In this document: one piece after another, positions 37,793-47,373 of the stretch | Layout of the letters: each line of letters starts with the position of its first letter | How positions within the stretch are numbered: the stretch's first letter is position 1 | Assembly: GCA_002280855.1 (NCBI GenBank) | Contig: NCEU01000001.1 | Span: 434,001-498,000, forward strand | DNA: 64,000 bases | From: Sphingomonadales bacterium 32-65-25 | Lineage (GTDB): Bacteria > Pseudomonadota > Alphaproteobacteria > Sphingomonadales > Sphingomonadaceae | Reading direction: 5' to 3' | Notes under the pieces: model-generated | Told to the model about the DNA's origin: nothing | Database searches by the model: none | Seen by the model: only the letters and a program-made list of their open reading frames with translations | Program-made: the position numbers and the translations under genes

Positions 37793-39001
37793 ATGCGCCT
37801 GATGGCGACGCTGCTGCTGGCAGCGATGGCCGTGATTTTCATCGTCTGCCTGATGTTTCCCAAGGCGCATCCGGCGGTGCCGTGGGTGATGGCGTTCAGT
37901 GAAGCGGCGATGGTGGGCGGCCTTGCCGACTGGTTCGCCGTCACCGCGCTGTTCCGTCATCCGCTGGGTCTGCCGATCCCGCACACCGCCATCATCCCGC
38001 AGCAGAAGGACAGGCTGGGCGAAACCCTGGCCCAGTTCCTGAAAGACAATTTCCTGAAGCCCCAGGTCGTCGCGCGCCGGCTGGACGATGCCGATCTGGC
38101 CGGCGTGCTGGCGCGCTGGCTGGCCGCGCCGCCGGCCGCAGGACCAAACCGCAAGAAGGGCATTGCGCCGCTGGTCGGCCAGCTGATCGAGGGGCTGGAT
38201 GATCCTTCCATCGCCAAGGCGGTGGAAGACCTCGCCCGTGGCCGGCTGCAATCGATGCAGCTGTCGCCAATCGTTGCCGATGCGGTGGACACACTGGTGG
38301 CAGGAGGCCGCCACGAACTGCTGATTGATGCGGCGGTTGAATGGGGGCTGGCGACCATCGTTGATGAAGCCCCCAATATTCGCGGCAAGGTGACGGAGCG
38401 CACCAACTGGCTGCTGCGCCTCGCCGGCGCCGATGAAAGCCTGTCGGACACGATGATCAGTTCGGTGCAGCGGCTGCTGGTGGAGATCAAGCATGATCCC
38501 TGGCACCCGGTGCGGCAGCGCCTGGTCGATGCCTTCAAGCAGTGGACATTCGATTTGCGCCACTTCCCCGAATCCCAGGCGCGCGTCGAAGGCTTCAAGG
38601 ATGATCTGCTCGCCAATCCGGCGATGGGCAGTTGGGTGCAGGGCCTGTGGGATGCCGCACGCGGCGCGCTGGCCAGCAGCCTGAAACAACCCGGCGAGAA
38701 CCGGCTGGGCGGCGCGCTGGTGGCGCTTGGCAACCGCATCGAAGGTGACGACGCGCTAAAGGCCAGCCTCAACACCGCCCTGCGCCGCGCCGTTGCCGGC
38801 CTCGCCAAGACCCATGGCGACGAGATCGTGAAGCTGGTTTCCGAAACCGTGCGCAGCTGGGATGCCGAAACCGTGACCGACAAGGTGGAACAGGCGGTTG
38901 GCCGTGATCTGCAGTTCATCCGCATCAACGGCACGCTGATCGGCGGTTGCATCGGCGTGGTCATCTATGCGAGCGCCCGCTTTGTCCTCCTGCCACACTG
39001 A
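37793..39001 (+). CDS. DUF445 family membrane protein (YjiN-like)
   Basis: 402 aa. Two N-terminal hydrophobic segments (residues about 3-25 and 32-50) and a C-terminal one (GTLIGGCIGVVIYASARFVL) flank a long helical cytosolic or periplasmic domain. SEAAMVGGLADWFAVTALFRHPLGLPIPHTAIIP is the diagnostic DUF445 block, with GLADWFAVTALF at its core. Function is unknown. It follows the RND permease after 43 bp and may be on the same transcript. Confidence 0.9.
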   Translation: MRLMATLLLAAMAVIFIVCLMFPKAHPAVPWVMAFSEAAMVGGLADWFAVTALFRHPLGLPIPHTAIIPQQKDRLGETLAQFLKDNFLKPQVVARRLDDADLAGVLARWLAAPPAAGPNRKKGIAPLVGQLIEGLDDPSIAKAVEDLARGRLQSMQLSPIVADAVDTLVAGGRHELLIDAAVEWGLATIVDEAPNIRGKVTERTNWLLRLAGADESLSDTMISSVQRLLVEIKHDPWHPVRQRLVDAFKQWTFDLRHFPESQARVEGFKDDLLANPAMGSWVQGLWDAARGALASSLKQPGENRLGGALVALGNRIEGDDALKASLNTALRRAVAGLAKTHGDEIVKLVSETVRSWDAETVTDKVEQAVGRDLQFIRINGTLIGGCIGVVIYASARFVLLPH

Positions 39002-39008
39002 GTGCCCG

Positions 39009-39572
39009 ATGCTTGATCGCCAGCCCACCCTCACCCATCCCGCCGTCACGTTGCGCGCCGCCACCGCAGCCGATTGGCCGGCGCTGTTTGCCGCCGCCCA
39101 TGATCCCGGCATCTGGGAAGGCCACCCGGCACATGATCGCTGGCAGGAATCGGTGTTCCGCGCCTTCTTCGACGATGGCCTGGCCAGCGGCGGCATGCTG
39201 GTCGCCGAAGAACCGGCGTCCGGCGTCCTCATCGGCTCCTCCCGCTTCGATTTCAGCCGCGCCGAAGCCGGTGAAGTGGAAGTGGGCTGGACCTTCCTGG
39301 TGCGCCGCCACTGGGGCAGCCGCACCAACCACATCATGAAGGCGCTGATGGTCGGGCACGCCCTGCAGAGCGTGGAATGCGTGATCTTCCTGATCGGCGA
39401 AACCAACATCCGCAGCCGCACCGCCATCGAACGGATCGGCGCCAGCCTCACCGACCGGCAGACGACCGCCCAGCTGTCCACCGGGCCGGTCATCCACCTC
39501 TTCTACAGCATCGACCGCGCCGGCTTCGAGAGCGGGCCGCTCTACCCGCTGTGGGAAGAACGGCTCAGCTGA
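39009..39572 (+). CDS. GNAT family N-acetyltransferase
   Basis: 187 aa from the ATG at 39009, 7 nt after the DUF445 stop. The RimJ/L-like pattern is visible: VTLRAATAADWPALFAAAHD at the start, a central sheet GEVEVGWTFLVRRHWG (acetyl-CoA entry strand) and ETNIRSRTAIERIGASL near residue 137, typical of the Arg/Asn-containing helix. It transfers an acetyl group to an unknown amine. Its end overlaps the convergent ABC/M1 gene by 8 nt. Confidence 0.87.
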   Translation: MLDRQPTLTHPAVTLRAATAADWPALFAAAHDPGIWEGHPAHDRWQESVFRAFFDDGLASGGMLVAEEPASGVLIGSSRFDFSRAEAGEVEVGWTFLVRRHWGSRTNHIMKALMVGHALQSVECVIFLIGETNIRSRTAIERIGASLTDRQTTAQLSTGPVIHLFYSIDRAGFESGPLYPLWEERLS

Positions 39573-42500
39573 CATCCACCAGATTGTCGTCCGAATTGCG
39601 GTCGACATATTTGTTGTAGGGATCGATCCCGGCCACCGTGGGCTTGGCCTTGCTGATCAGCACCAGCACCTGTTTGCCCGATGTCACCGGCACCCGCGTC
39701 ATCGCCAGCACATCGGTGCGGCTGAACGCCCCCTGCCCCGGCTTGGCGGTGAACAGTCCCACATCGATCGTGTCGGCCAGCGGCGCCGCCTTTTCGACGC
39801 CCTTGCCATCGGCATAAAGCTTGGCCGCATCCACCGTCAGCCGCGTTTCCCAGCGGCCATCGGCCAGTTTCCGGGTCGTCGCCGCCGTCGCCTTCAGATC
39901 ATACAGGGTGATGCGCTCGAACAGGTCGCTCACCAGCTGCCGTTCGGCGTCATTGCGGGCCAGCGACTTGTAGCCATCCACCAGTGTGGTGGAGGTGAGA
40001 TAGGGCTGGCTCTTGAACTTGTGGGTGGCGAGCAGACCGGCCAGCATGGCATTGACCCGATCCTCGCCCAGCCGGTCGGCCAGCAGATACATGACCAGGC
40101 TGCCCTTGCGGTAATGGATATAGCCCTGGTTCTCGACCCTATTCAGCGGCAGTTCCTCGATGATCTCGCCACCGCGGTTGCGCAGATAATTGTCCAGTTC
40201 ATATTTCAGGAAGCGACGGATCTTGTCCTCGCCATAGAGCTGTTTCATCACCATCAGCGCGGAGTATTGCGCCATGGTTTCCACGAACAACGTGCCGCCC
40301 TGCATCTCCGCACTGATGATCTGGTGGCCCCAATATTGGTGGGCGACCTCGTGCGCGGTGACATAAGTGACGTAATCGATCTTCTCGGGATCATCATTGG
40401 CGGCCAGAAAGCCGATGGATTCCGAAAACGGGATCGTGCCGGCAAAGGCCTGCGCGAACGTCTCGTAACCCGGAAACTCGATGATCCGGGCATAATCGAA
40501 CTGATAAGGCCCGAAATTCTTGCGGAAATACGCGAGGCTGGTCTTCATCGAAGCCAGCATGGTGTCCACGTTGTAGGCGTGGGACGGGTGGTGATAGACG
40601 GTCAGCTTCACCCCGTCGGCTTCGGCAGACTTCTCGGCATAGGCTGCCGATTGCACCGAGAAGAACGACAATATCGGCTGCGGCGAGACGAAGCGCGCGA
40701 TGCGGCGGCCGCCTTCCACCCGGTCTTCCACCTTGCGGCCCGGCGCGATCGGCGTCTGCCCGGCGCTGGTGGCCAGCGTGATGTCGCTGTTCACCCAATC
40801 GGCATTGCCCAGATAGTTGCGTTCCAGCGCCGCCTTGTCGCCCAGCGGCGGCAGACGGCGTTCGGGGATCAGGCCATATTTGCGGCGCTTGGCGCGATCC
40901 GCCAGAAATCCATCCTGGCTCATGCCGATCTGCGGCATGAAATCGGCATTGTTCATGAAGCTGCCGTTGGCGATGAGGTTGGTGTCTTCCCCGCGCGCCG
41001 GGAAGCCGGCCTGTTCTCGGTTGATGGCGAAATCCACTGCCAACCGTGCGCCGGGCGCCAGCGGCCGATCGAAACGGTAGATGCGATATTTGTTCTCCGC
41101 ATCGTCCATCGCCAGGCGGGCGCCCGGCACGGTGATGCGCGCGATCTCGCTCTTGATCGAACCCAGCCGCACATGCAGGTCCGCCAGCGGCGCGCCGGTG
41201 TCGTTCACCAGTTGCATCTGCCCCTGCGCCTGCATCCGCCGCTGTTCCGGCCACAGATCAACCCGCAGCTTCACATCGGTGGTGGAGGGCTGTTTCAGGT
41301 CAAGATAGCGCGCATAGCGTTTTTCATATTCGGCCTGCCGCGCCTCATTGTCGTCGCGGGTGCGATAGTCGTTCAGCACGTTGGTGTTGTGCCAGATGAA
41401 GCCGCCACTGGCGGCGCTGCCAGCCAGGCTGATCAGGATCAGAACCAGCGGCACGCCGGCCAGCCGGCGCGGTAAGGCCCGCAGCCGCGGCCACAGCGCC
41501 ACATCGGTGCCGCGCCGCCACAACAGATGCGCCAGCACCGCCAGCAACAGCGCCACAAAGCTCCAGTAGATCTGCAGCCACAGGCCACCCTGGGCGCCGA
41601 TCTGGTTGCCGTTCAGATCGGAAAAGCGCGCCGGGGTCACTGCGCCATAATTGTAGAGCGGGTGTTCGAAGCCGATGTTGCCCAGTGTGATCGAGGCGAC
41701 GAGGTACACCACCATCACCGCCCAGCCGACATATTTGTTGGGGCTGAGCGCTTGCACGAACACCGACAGCACCGCCAGTTGTACCATGAAGATGCCATCG
41801 GGCAGGATATACCACGCCAGATACTGCAGCGGTTCCAGCGCCGTCACCCCGCGCCACAGCTGCACCAGCATGGCGGCCAGTACCGACACGTTCAGGCTGG
41901 TGAACAGCACACCGGCCACCGCCAGCACTTTGGGCACCAGATAGGCCCAGTTCGGCAGCGACGTGCTGTCGACGATCTCGTGGAAGCGCCGATCCCGATC
42001 ACGCCACACCACTTCGCCGGCATAATAGATGGCGATAATGATCGGGAAGATCGTGAAACTGCCATTCAGCTGTTCGATCAACGCGAAGGTGAGCGGCCGC
42101 GCCGGCGTGCCGTAAATCTCGTTGGCAAAGATCAGGCTGCCCGATGCGTTGAACAGGCCGATCAGCAGCAGCACCAGATAGGCCGGGCTTTTGAACACCA
42201 GGCCCATTTCGAACCGGGTGCGCGCCCACAGCCGGGCACCGGCGGCGGCCGCCGGACGCGCCGCCGGCAGAACGGCCACGGTTTGCGGCAGGACGGCAGC
42301 GGCCTTGGCCTCTTTCTTGGCAGCGCGCGCCGCAGCACGGGCCGAAAGCCCACCTTCGGCAAAGCGGAAACGCCAGCCGGCAAAGCCCAGCGCCGCCAGC
42401 GCCACGCCCAACCAGATCGCCCGGTTGGCGAGCAAGGCGCCCGTGAGCGGCGGCGTGAGGCCATTGCGTTCGGCCGCTGTCCAATAGCGGGTCGCATTGC

Positions 42501-43149
42501 CGATGGCGGCAAAACCGAACGGTTCGATCAGCGCGGCGGTCTCGCGCAGTTCCGGCTTGGTGCGCAGGAAGCCGTTCAGCACCAGGTAGAGCACCAGAAA
42601 CACCACGACGCCCACATAGGAGTACATCATCGATCGGGTGAGCGTGGCGACCGCAAAGAAGATCGCCGAGGTGAGCAGCACGTTGGGCAACGCCAGCACC
42701 AGATAGGCATAGGCATAATCGGCCACCCGATTCGGCCCCAGTGTTTCCGGATCGAGCCACGGCATCGCAGAGCCGATCACGATGGCCAGCGGCACCACCA
42801 GAAAGGCCAGCGCCCCGGCCAGGGCCGCCCCGGTGAAGCGGCCGAACAGATAATCGAATTTGGAAACGCGCGTGGCCCGCACCATCGGGCCAAAGCCGCT
42901 TTCATCATCGCGCACGATCACATTCGCCACGAACGCCGTCGTGACGAACATGAAGAACAGCGAGAGGATCTGGTGCACCTGCACCACGGCAAAGGGGGCA
43001 TTCTTGTGGACATTGCCGCCCGATCCGATCGAGATCTGATCAACTGTGGTCGCCCCGAAGGTGATCAGGAAGAACAGGATCGCGACAACCCAGAACACCG
43101 GGTTCTTCAGCTGATAGCGCAGCTCGAACAGCGTAATGGCGCCAAACAT
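39565..43149 (-). CDS. ABC-2 type permease fused to M1 family aminopeptidase
   Basis: 1194 aa. The first ~620 residues are membrane: ELRYQLKNPVFWVVAILFFL at the start and at least a dozen hydrophobic helices in two sets. A charged Ala/Lys linker at ~280-310 separates them. The rest is a soluble M1 metallopeptidase with the zinc motif TAHEVAHQYWGHQ near residue 930 and a downstream Glu in LFVETMAQYSALMV. The gluzincin motif is complete. The domain fusion is found in some bacteria and its role is unclear. The ATPase gene precedes it by 10 nt. I chose the ATG at 43149; a longer upstream frame does not look coding. Confidence 0.92.
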   Translation of the reverse strand: MFGAITLFELRYQLKNPVFWVVAILFFLITFGATTVDQISIGSGGNVHKNAPFAVVQVHQILSLFFMFVTTAFVANVIVRDDESGFGPMVRATRVSKFDYLFGRFTGAALAGALAFLVVPLAIVIGSAMPWLDPETLGPNRVADYAYAYLVLALPNVLLTSAIFFAVATLTRSMMYSYVGVVVFLVLYLVLNGFLRTKPELRETAALIEPFGFAAIGNATRYWTAAERNGLTPPLTGALLANRAIWLGVALAALGFAGWRFRFAEGGLSARAAARAAKKEAKAAAVLPQTVAVLPAARPAAAAGARLWARTRFEMGLVFKSPAYLVLLLIGLFNASGSLIFANEIYGTPARPLTFALIEQLNGSFTIFPIIIAIYYAGEVVWRDRDRRFHEIVDSTSLPNWAYLVPKVLAVAGVLFTSLNVSVLAAMLVQLWRGVTALEPLQYLAWYILPDGIFMVQLAVLSVFVQALSPNKYVGWAVMVVYLVASITLGNIGFEHPLYNYGAVTPARFSDLNGNQIGAQGGLWLQIYWSFVALLLAVLAHLLWRRGTDVALWPRLRALPRRLAGVPLVLILISLAGSAASGGFIWHNTNVLNDYRTRDDNEARQAEYEKRYARYLDLKQPSTTDVKLRVDLWPEQRRMQAQGQMQLVNDTGAPLADLHVRLGSIKSEIARITVPGARLAMDDAENKYRIYRFDRPLAPGARLAVDFAINREQAGFPARGEDTNLIANGSFMNNADFMPQIGMSQDGFLADRAKRRKYGLIPERRLPPLGDKAALERNYLGNADWVNSDITLATSAGQTPIAPGRKVEDRVEGGRRIARFVSPQPILSFFSVQSAAYAEKSAEADGVKLTVYHHPSHAYNVDTMLASMKTSLAYFRKNFGPYQFDYARIIEFPGYETFAQAFAGTIPFSESIGFLAANDDPEKIDYVTYVTAHEVAHQYWGHQIISAEMQGGTLFVETMAQYSALMVMKQLYGEDKIRRFLKYELDNYLRNRGGEIIEELPLNRVENQGYIHYRKGSLVMYLLADRLGEDRVNAMLAGLLATHKFKSQPYLTSTTLVDGYKSLARNDAERQLVSDLFERITLYDLKATAATTRKLADGRWETRLTVDAAKLYADGKGVEKAAPLADTIDVGLFTAKPGQGAFSRTDVLAMTRVPVTSGKQVLVLISKAKPTVAGIDPYNKYVDRNSDDNLVDVS

Positions 43150-43159
43150 CGACCCTGCC

Positions 43160-44053
43160 TCAGGCTGCAGCAGCGGTGGCGGTGCGGCGGCTCTTGGCCA
43201 GCGTGGCGAAATACACATCCTCCAACCCGCCTTCGACGGCGGTGAAACCGGCCCCCGGATCGCGTTCGGACAGGATGTGCACGATGGTGCGACCGGCAAA
43301 CAGCCGGGTGGAGATTACCTCATGCGCGGCTTTCATGGCTTCCAGCTCGTCCCGCCCGATCGTCTTGGCCCACACGCTGCCGCGCGCCCGTTCGATCAGT
43401 TCCAGCGGCGCGCCTTCCAGCTGGATGCGGCCGCCAGCCAGCACCGCCATGCGCGGGCACAGATCGGCCACATCTTCAACGATGTGGGTGGAAAGGATGA
43501 TCACCACATTCTCACCAATCTCGGCGAGCAGGTTCAGGAACCGGTTGCGCTCTTCCGGATCAAGGCCGGCGGTCGGTTCATCAACGATGATCAGCCGCGG
43601 ATTGCCGATCAGCGCCTGGGCAATGCCGAACCGCTGCCGCATCCCGCCCGAAAAACCGGCGATGGCCTTGCTTCGCACATTCCACAGGTTCGTCTGATTC
43701 AGCAGAGTCTCCACCGTCGCCTTGCGTTCCCCGGCACTGGCAATGCCCTTCAGTACGCACATGTGATCCAGCATCGCGTAGGCCGAGACGCGCGGATAAA
43801 CCCCGAAATCCTGCGGCAGATAACCCAGAGTCTCGCGCAATTTTTCCGGCTGGGCGATCACATCGATATCGCCAAACATGATCTTGCCGGCCGTGGGCGT
43901 CTGCAGCGTCGCCACCGTGCGCATCAACGTCGATTTGCCGGCGCCATTCGGGCCGAGCAGGCCAAACATGCCATTGGGCACGGTCAGGTTCACATCATCC
44001 AGCGCGCGGGTGCCATTGGCATAGACATGGGTGACGCCCGACAGCTGCAGCAT
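43160..44053 (-). CDS. ABC transporter ATP-binding protein
   Basis: 297 aa with Walker A GLLGPNGAGKSTLMRTVA (about 33-50), signature SGGMRQRFGIAQALIG, Walker B LIIVDEPTAGLDPEERN and H-loop IILSTHIVEDVADL. The C-terminal extension of ~80 residues is common in ABC-2 exporters. It is the natural partner of the permease/M1 fusion 10 nt downstream. Shared upstream region with the divergent M20 peptidase holds TTAC-CAAT-GTAA (44099-44110), a possible operator. Confidence 0.95.
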   Translation of the reverse strand: MLQLSGVTHVYANGTRALDDVNLTVPNGMFGLLGPNGAGKSTLMRTVATLQTPTAGKIMFGDIDVIAQPEKLRETLGYLPQDFGVYPRVSAYAMLDHMCVLKGIASAGERKATVETLLNQTNLWNVRSKAIAGFSGGMRQRFGIAQALIGNPRLIIVDEPTAGLDPEERNRFLNLLAEIGENVVIILSTHIVEDVADLCPRMAVLAGGRIQLEGAPLELIERARGSVWAKTIGRDELEAMKAAHEVISTRLFAGRTIVHILSERDPGAGFTAVEGGLEDVYFATLAKSRRTATAAAA

Positions 44054-44171
44054 GATGCGAAACTCCTCCCGTTGAACCGGCTTTTCATAGCAGGTGTGTT
44101 ACCAATGTAAAGCGGTCGCCAGTTGCCAAGCGCGGCAGGCTGCGCCAGTCTGGAATCAAAGGGGAATTGCG

Positions 44172-45701
44172 ATGAAAAGTCGGGTATTGATCGGATGGGC
44201 GCTGCTGGCACTGGTGGCGACACCAGCACTGGCCAGCCCAGCCTCTGACAAGTTGCGCGCGTCCGTCCGCAGCTGGCGCGAAGCCAACGAACGCAAATTG
44301 ATCACCGATTACAGCGCGTTCGTGGCCATGCCGAGCATCGCCAGCAACCTGGCCGATGTGGACCGCAACGCCGATTTCCTCGAAAACCAGCTGAAATCCC
44401 GCGGATTCACCACGCAGCAACTTCGCGCCCGCCCCGGCACGCCCGCATCGGTCTTCGCCGAGCGCCGCACCCCCGGCGCCAAGCGCACCCTCCTGCTCTA
44501 TGCCCATTATGACGGGCAGCCGGTGAACCAGCCCGGCTGGCTCGATCCGCCGTTCCAGCCCACGCTGCGCACCGCACCGCCGGCCAGCGCCAAGGTCGAT
44601 CTGGCGGCTGCGACCGCCATCGACAAGGAATGGCGCCTTCACGGACGCGCCACCGGGGACGACAAATCCACCATCGCCGTCACCCTGTGGGCACTGGATG
44701 CGCTGGCCGCCAAGGGCATCAAGCCTGAAGTGAACATCAAGATCTTGTGGGAGGGCGAGGAAGAGGCTGGCTCTCCCAATTTCGGCACCATCGTGCGCGC
44801 CAACAAGGCGCTGCTCGCCGCCGATCTGCTGATCATGGGCGATGGCCCGGTCCACCAGTCCGGCCGCCCGCTGGTGAGCGGCGGCAACCGCGGCATCGTC
44901 GATTTTGAAGCGACCGTCTATGGCCCCGCCCGCGCGCTGCACGATGGCCATTATGGCAATTGGGTGCCCAGCCCCACCGTGATGATCGCAGATCTGGTGA
45001 TGCAGCTGCGCGACGATCAGGGCCATATCAAGGTGCCCGGCCTCGCCAGCGAAGTGCCGCCGCCCAGCGCTACAGACAAGGCGGCGCTCGCCGCCCTGCC
45101 CGCCGTGGAACCACAGCTGATGGACGAACTCGCCTTGGGCCGCCACATCGGCACACCGCGCCTCGCCGATGGCTATCTCGCGCCCACCCTCAACGTCCGC
45201 GCCATCCACGGCGGCGACACGCGCTCTCCCGCCGCCAACGCCATTGCCACCCAGGCCTGGGCCAGCTTCGACATCCGCCTCGCCCCCGGCCAGACCACGG
45301 CCCATGTGAAACAGGCGGTTGAAGCCCACCTCGCCACCCAGGGCTGGCACATCATCCGCACCGATCCCGACGCCGCCACCCGCCGCGCCCACCCCAAGCT
45401 GCTGAAACTGGACTGGGATGAAGGCGGCTCCGTCGCGGTGAAAGTTCCCCTCGACACGCCCGCCGCCAAGGCCGTGATCGACGCCATCACCCGCACCGCC
45501 GGCCCTCCCGTGCAGATGCCCCTGATGGGCGGCACCACGCCCTTCGCGGAAATCGTCGAAGCCCTGCAAACCCCCATGATCGGCGTCAGCGTCGCCAACG
45601 CCGACGACAACCAACACGCCGCCAACGAGAATATTCGTCTGGGCAATCTGTGGGACGGAATCGAGATTTACGCGGCGCTGCTGGCGGATACGAAATGGTG
45701 A
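44172..45701 (+). CDS. Exported M20/M25/M40 family metallopeptidase
   Basis: 509 aa from the ATG at 44172, with signal peptide MKSRVLIGWALLALVATPAL. Metal sites of the DapE/ArgE type are visible: LLLYAHYDGQPVNQPG (H, D), RATGDDKSTIAVTL (D), LWEGEEEAGSPNFG (Glu-Glu, catalytic) and a C-terminal MGGTTPFAE. The dimerisation insert lies at about residues 245-400. Probably a periplasmic dipeptidase; substrate open. It overlaps the next gene by 7 nt and is divergent from the ABC/M1 pair. Confidence 0.92.
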   Translation: MKSRVLIGWALLALVATPALASPASDKLRASVRSWREANERKLITDYSAFVAMPSIASNLADVDRNADFLENQLKSRGFTTQQLRARPGTPASVFAERRTPGAKRTLLLYAHYDGQPVNQPGWLDPPFQPTLRTAPPASAKVDLAAATAIDKEWRLHGRATGDDKSTIAVTLWALDALAAKGIKPEVNIKILWEGEEEAGSPNFGTIVRANKALLAADLLIMGDGPVHQSGRPLVSGGNRGIVDFEATVYGPARALHDGHYGNWVPSPTVMIADLVMQLRDDQGHIKVPGLASEVPPPSATDKAALAALPAVEPQLMDELALGRHIGTPRLADGYLAPTLNVRAIHGGDTRSPAANAIATQAWASFDIRLAPGQTTAHVKQAVEAHLATQGWHIIRTDPDAATRRAHPKLLKLDWDEGGSVAVKVPLDTPAAKAVIDAITRTAGPPVQMPLMGGTTPFAEIVEALQTPMIGVSVANADDNQHAANENIRLGNLWDGIEIYAALLADTKW

Positions 45702-47368
45702 CGTCCTTGATCCGTTTGTTCCTCAGCTTCCTGGCCTGCTGCTTGGCCTTTGCGCCCGTCGCTGCACAGCCTACCCCGCCGGCCTTGGAGGCCGTGATCG
45801 CCACGGCCTTGTTGGTAAAGGAGGGTGAGCCGGGAACGCCGGCCTTTGCGGCCGCGGCTGACAGCTATCGCGCCGTGCTCGACGAGGCCAAGCGCATCGA
45901 CCGCACCCGGTTGAACCTTGATGATCAGGTCGATCACGATCTGCTGATCGCGCATGTCCGCACGCGCCTGTTCGAGATGGAGACGCTGCGGCTGCACGAG
46001 GTGAGCCCCGCATCGGTGTTCGCGCTGGGCCAGACCAACATGCTGTTCCTGCGCCCCGGCGCTCTGCCCGACAGCGCGGTACGGCAGGCCGCAGCCGAAC
46101 TGCGGCGCCTTCCAGCCGCACTCGCCCGCGCCAGGCAGATCCTGAAGAACCCCGCCCGCACCTGGACCGAAAACGCCCTCTATCAGGCCTGGTATGCCCG
46201 CCTGCTGCTGCGCGATCATGTGCCAAAGGCGGTGGTGGACAGCCCGGCAGTGAAGGCCGATCTGGTTGCCGCGGCCGGCCCTGCGCTGGCGGCCGTCGAT
46301 GATTTCGAACGCTGGCTGAAAAGCGATCTGCTGCCGCGCTCCACCCGTTCCCCGGCGTGGAAGCCGGAGGAAATCGAGTTCTACCAGTTCGTGCAGGAGC
46401 AACTGGACGAGTACGGCGTTGACGAAATGTTGCGCATCGCCACCGACGAAGAGCGCGTGCTGACCGCTGAAATGCGTGATCTGGCGCGCCAGATTCACCC
46501 CAGCGGCGATCTGCGCAAAGCGTGGGAGGTGATGAAGGACGAAGCGCCGCCGTGGGAGGGGGTGATCCCGATGGCGCAACGCTATGTCGACATGATGAGC
46601 GCCTGGCTGAAGGGGCCCGGCGCCCACATCGTCACCATCCCGGATTATATCGATTATGGCGCCCGCGAATCCCCGCCCATGGCACGGCGCATCCTGTCCT
46701 TCGGCGGCGCCACCGGCGGGCCAACCGTGACCGGCCGGCAATCGGGTTATTACATCCTCACGCCGCTGGAAGACCGGCTGACGCCGCAGGAAAAAGCCAG
46801 CCGCATCAAGGCCTACAACCCCTACTGGACACACGTGATCTCGTATCACGAATGGCTCGGCCACAATGTGCAGATCGCCGCGCGCAACCAGCATGTCACC
46901 CGGCCGATGCGCCGGGCCTATCGCAGCGCCTATTTCAGCCAGTCATGGTCGTTCTATCTGGAACGCCTGATGGAAGAAGAAGGCTATTACAAGACCTTGC
47001 CCTATATGGAGGAGCTGAAGACGAAGATGGCGCGGCGCCAGATGCGCATGTGGCGGGTGCAGCGCATCCTGACCAAGCTGAAGATGGCGAAGGGCGAAAT
47101 GACGTTCGATGAGGCCGTGCAGGCCTATGTCGACAAGATGGGCATGGAGCCGACCAACGCGTTCATCGAAGTGCAGCGCGATTCCCAATCCCCCTCATCG
47201 CCGGGCCGCGAGATCATCGGCGAGCTGGAGATCATCAAGTTGCGCGAGGAATACAAGCGCCGGATGGGCGTGCATTATTCAATGAAGCATTTCCACGATA
47301 ATTTGCTGACCTACGGGGATCTTCCCTTCAAGCAGATCCGCAAACTGATGTTCCGAGACGAAGGCTGA
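45695..47368 (+). CDS. Exported DUF885 family putative metallopeptidase
   Basis: 557 aa with signal peptide (MVTSLIRLFLSFLACCLAFA, cleaved near AAQ). The segment around residue 385 reads VISYHEWLGHNVQIAARN. DUF885 proteins usually show HExxPGHH here, so HEWLGHNVQ is a shortened relative that still keeps His-Glu...His. Glu-rich helices FYLERLMEEEGYY supply the likely third ligand. The start codon lies in the 3' end of the M20 gene. A second peptidase co-translated with an M20 enzyme suggests peptide degradation in the periplasm (inference). Confidence 0.85.
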   Translation: MVTSLIRLFLSFLACCLAFAPVAAQPTPPALEAVIATALLVKEGEPGTPAFAAAADSYRAVLDEAKRIDRTRLNLDDQVDHDLLIAHVRTRLFEMETLRLHEVSPASVFALGQTNMLFLRPGALPDSAVRQAAAELRRLPAALARARQILKNPARTWTENALYQAWYARLLLRDHVPKAVVDSPAVKADLVAAAGPALAAVDDFERWLKSDLLPRSTRSPAWKPEEIEFYQFVQEQLDEYGVDEMLRIATDEERVLTAEMRDLARQIHPSGDLRKAWEVMKDEAPPWEGVIPMAQRYVDMMSAWLKGPGAHIVTIPDYIDYGARESPPMARRILSFGGATGGPTVTGRQSGYYILTPLEDRLTPQEKASRIKAYNPYWTHVISYHEWLGHNVQIAARNQHVTRPMRRAYRSAYFSQSWSFYLERLMEEEGYYKTLPYMEELKTKMARRQMRMWRVQRILTKLKMAKGEMTFDEAVQAYVDKMGMEPTNAFIEVQRDSQSPSSPGREIIGELEIIKLREEYKRRMGVHYSMKHFHDNLLTYGDLPFKQIRKLMFRDEG

Positions 47369-47373
47369 CCGGT

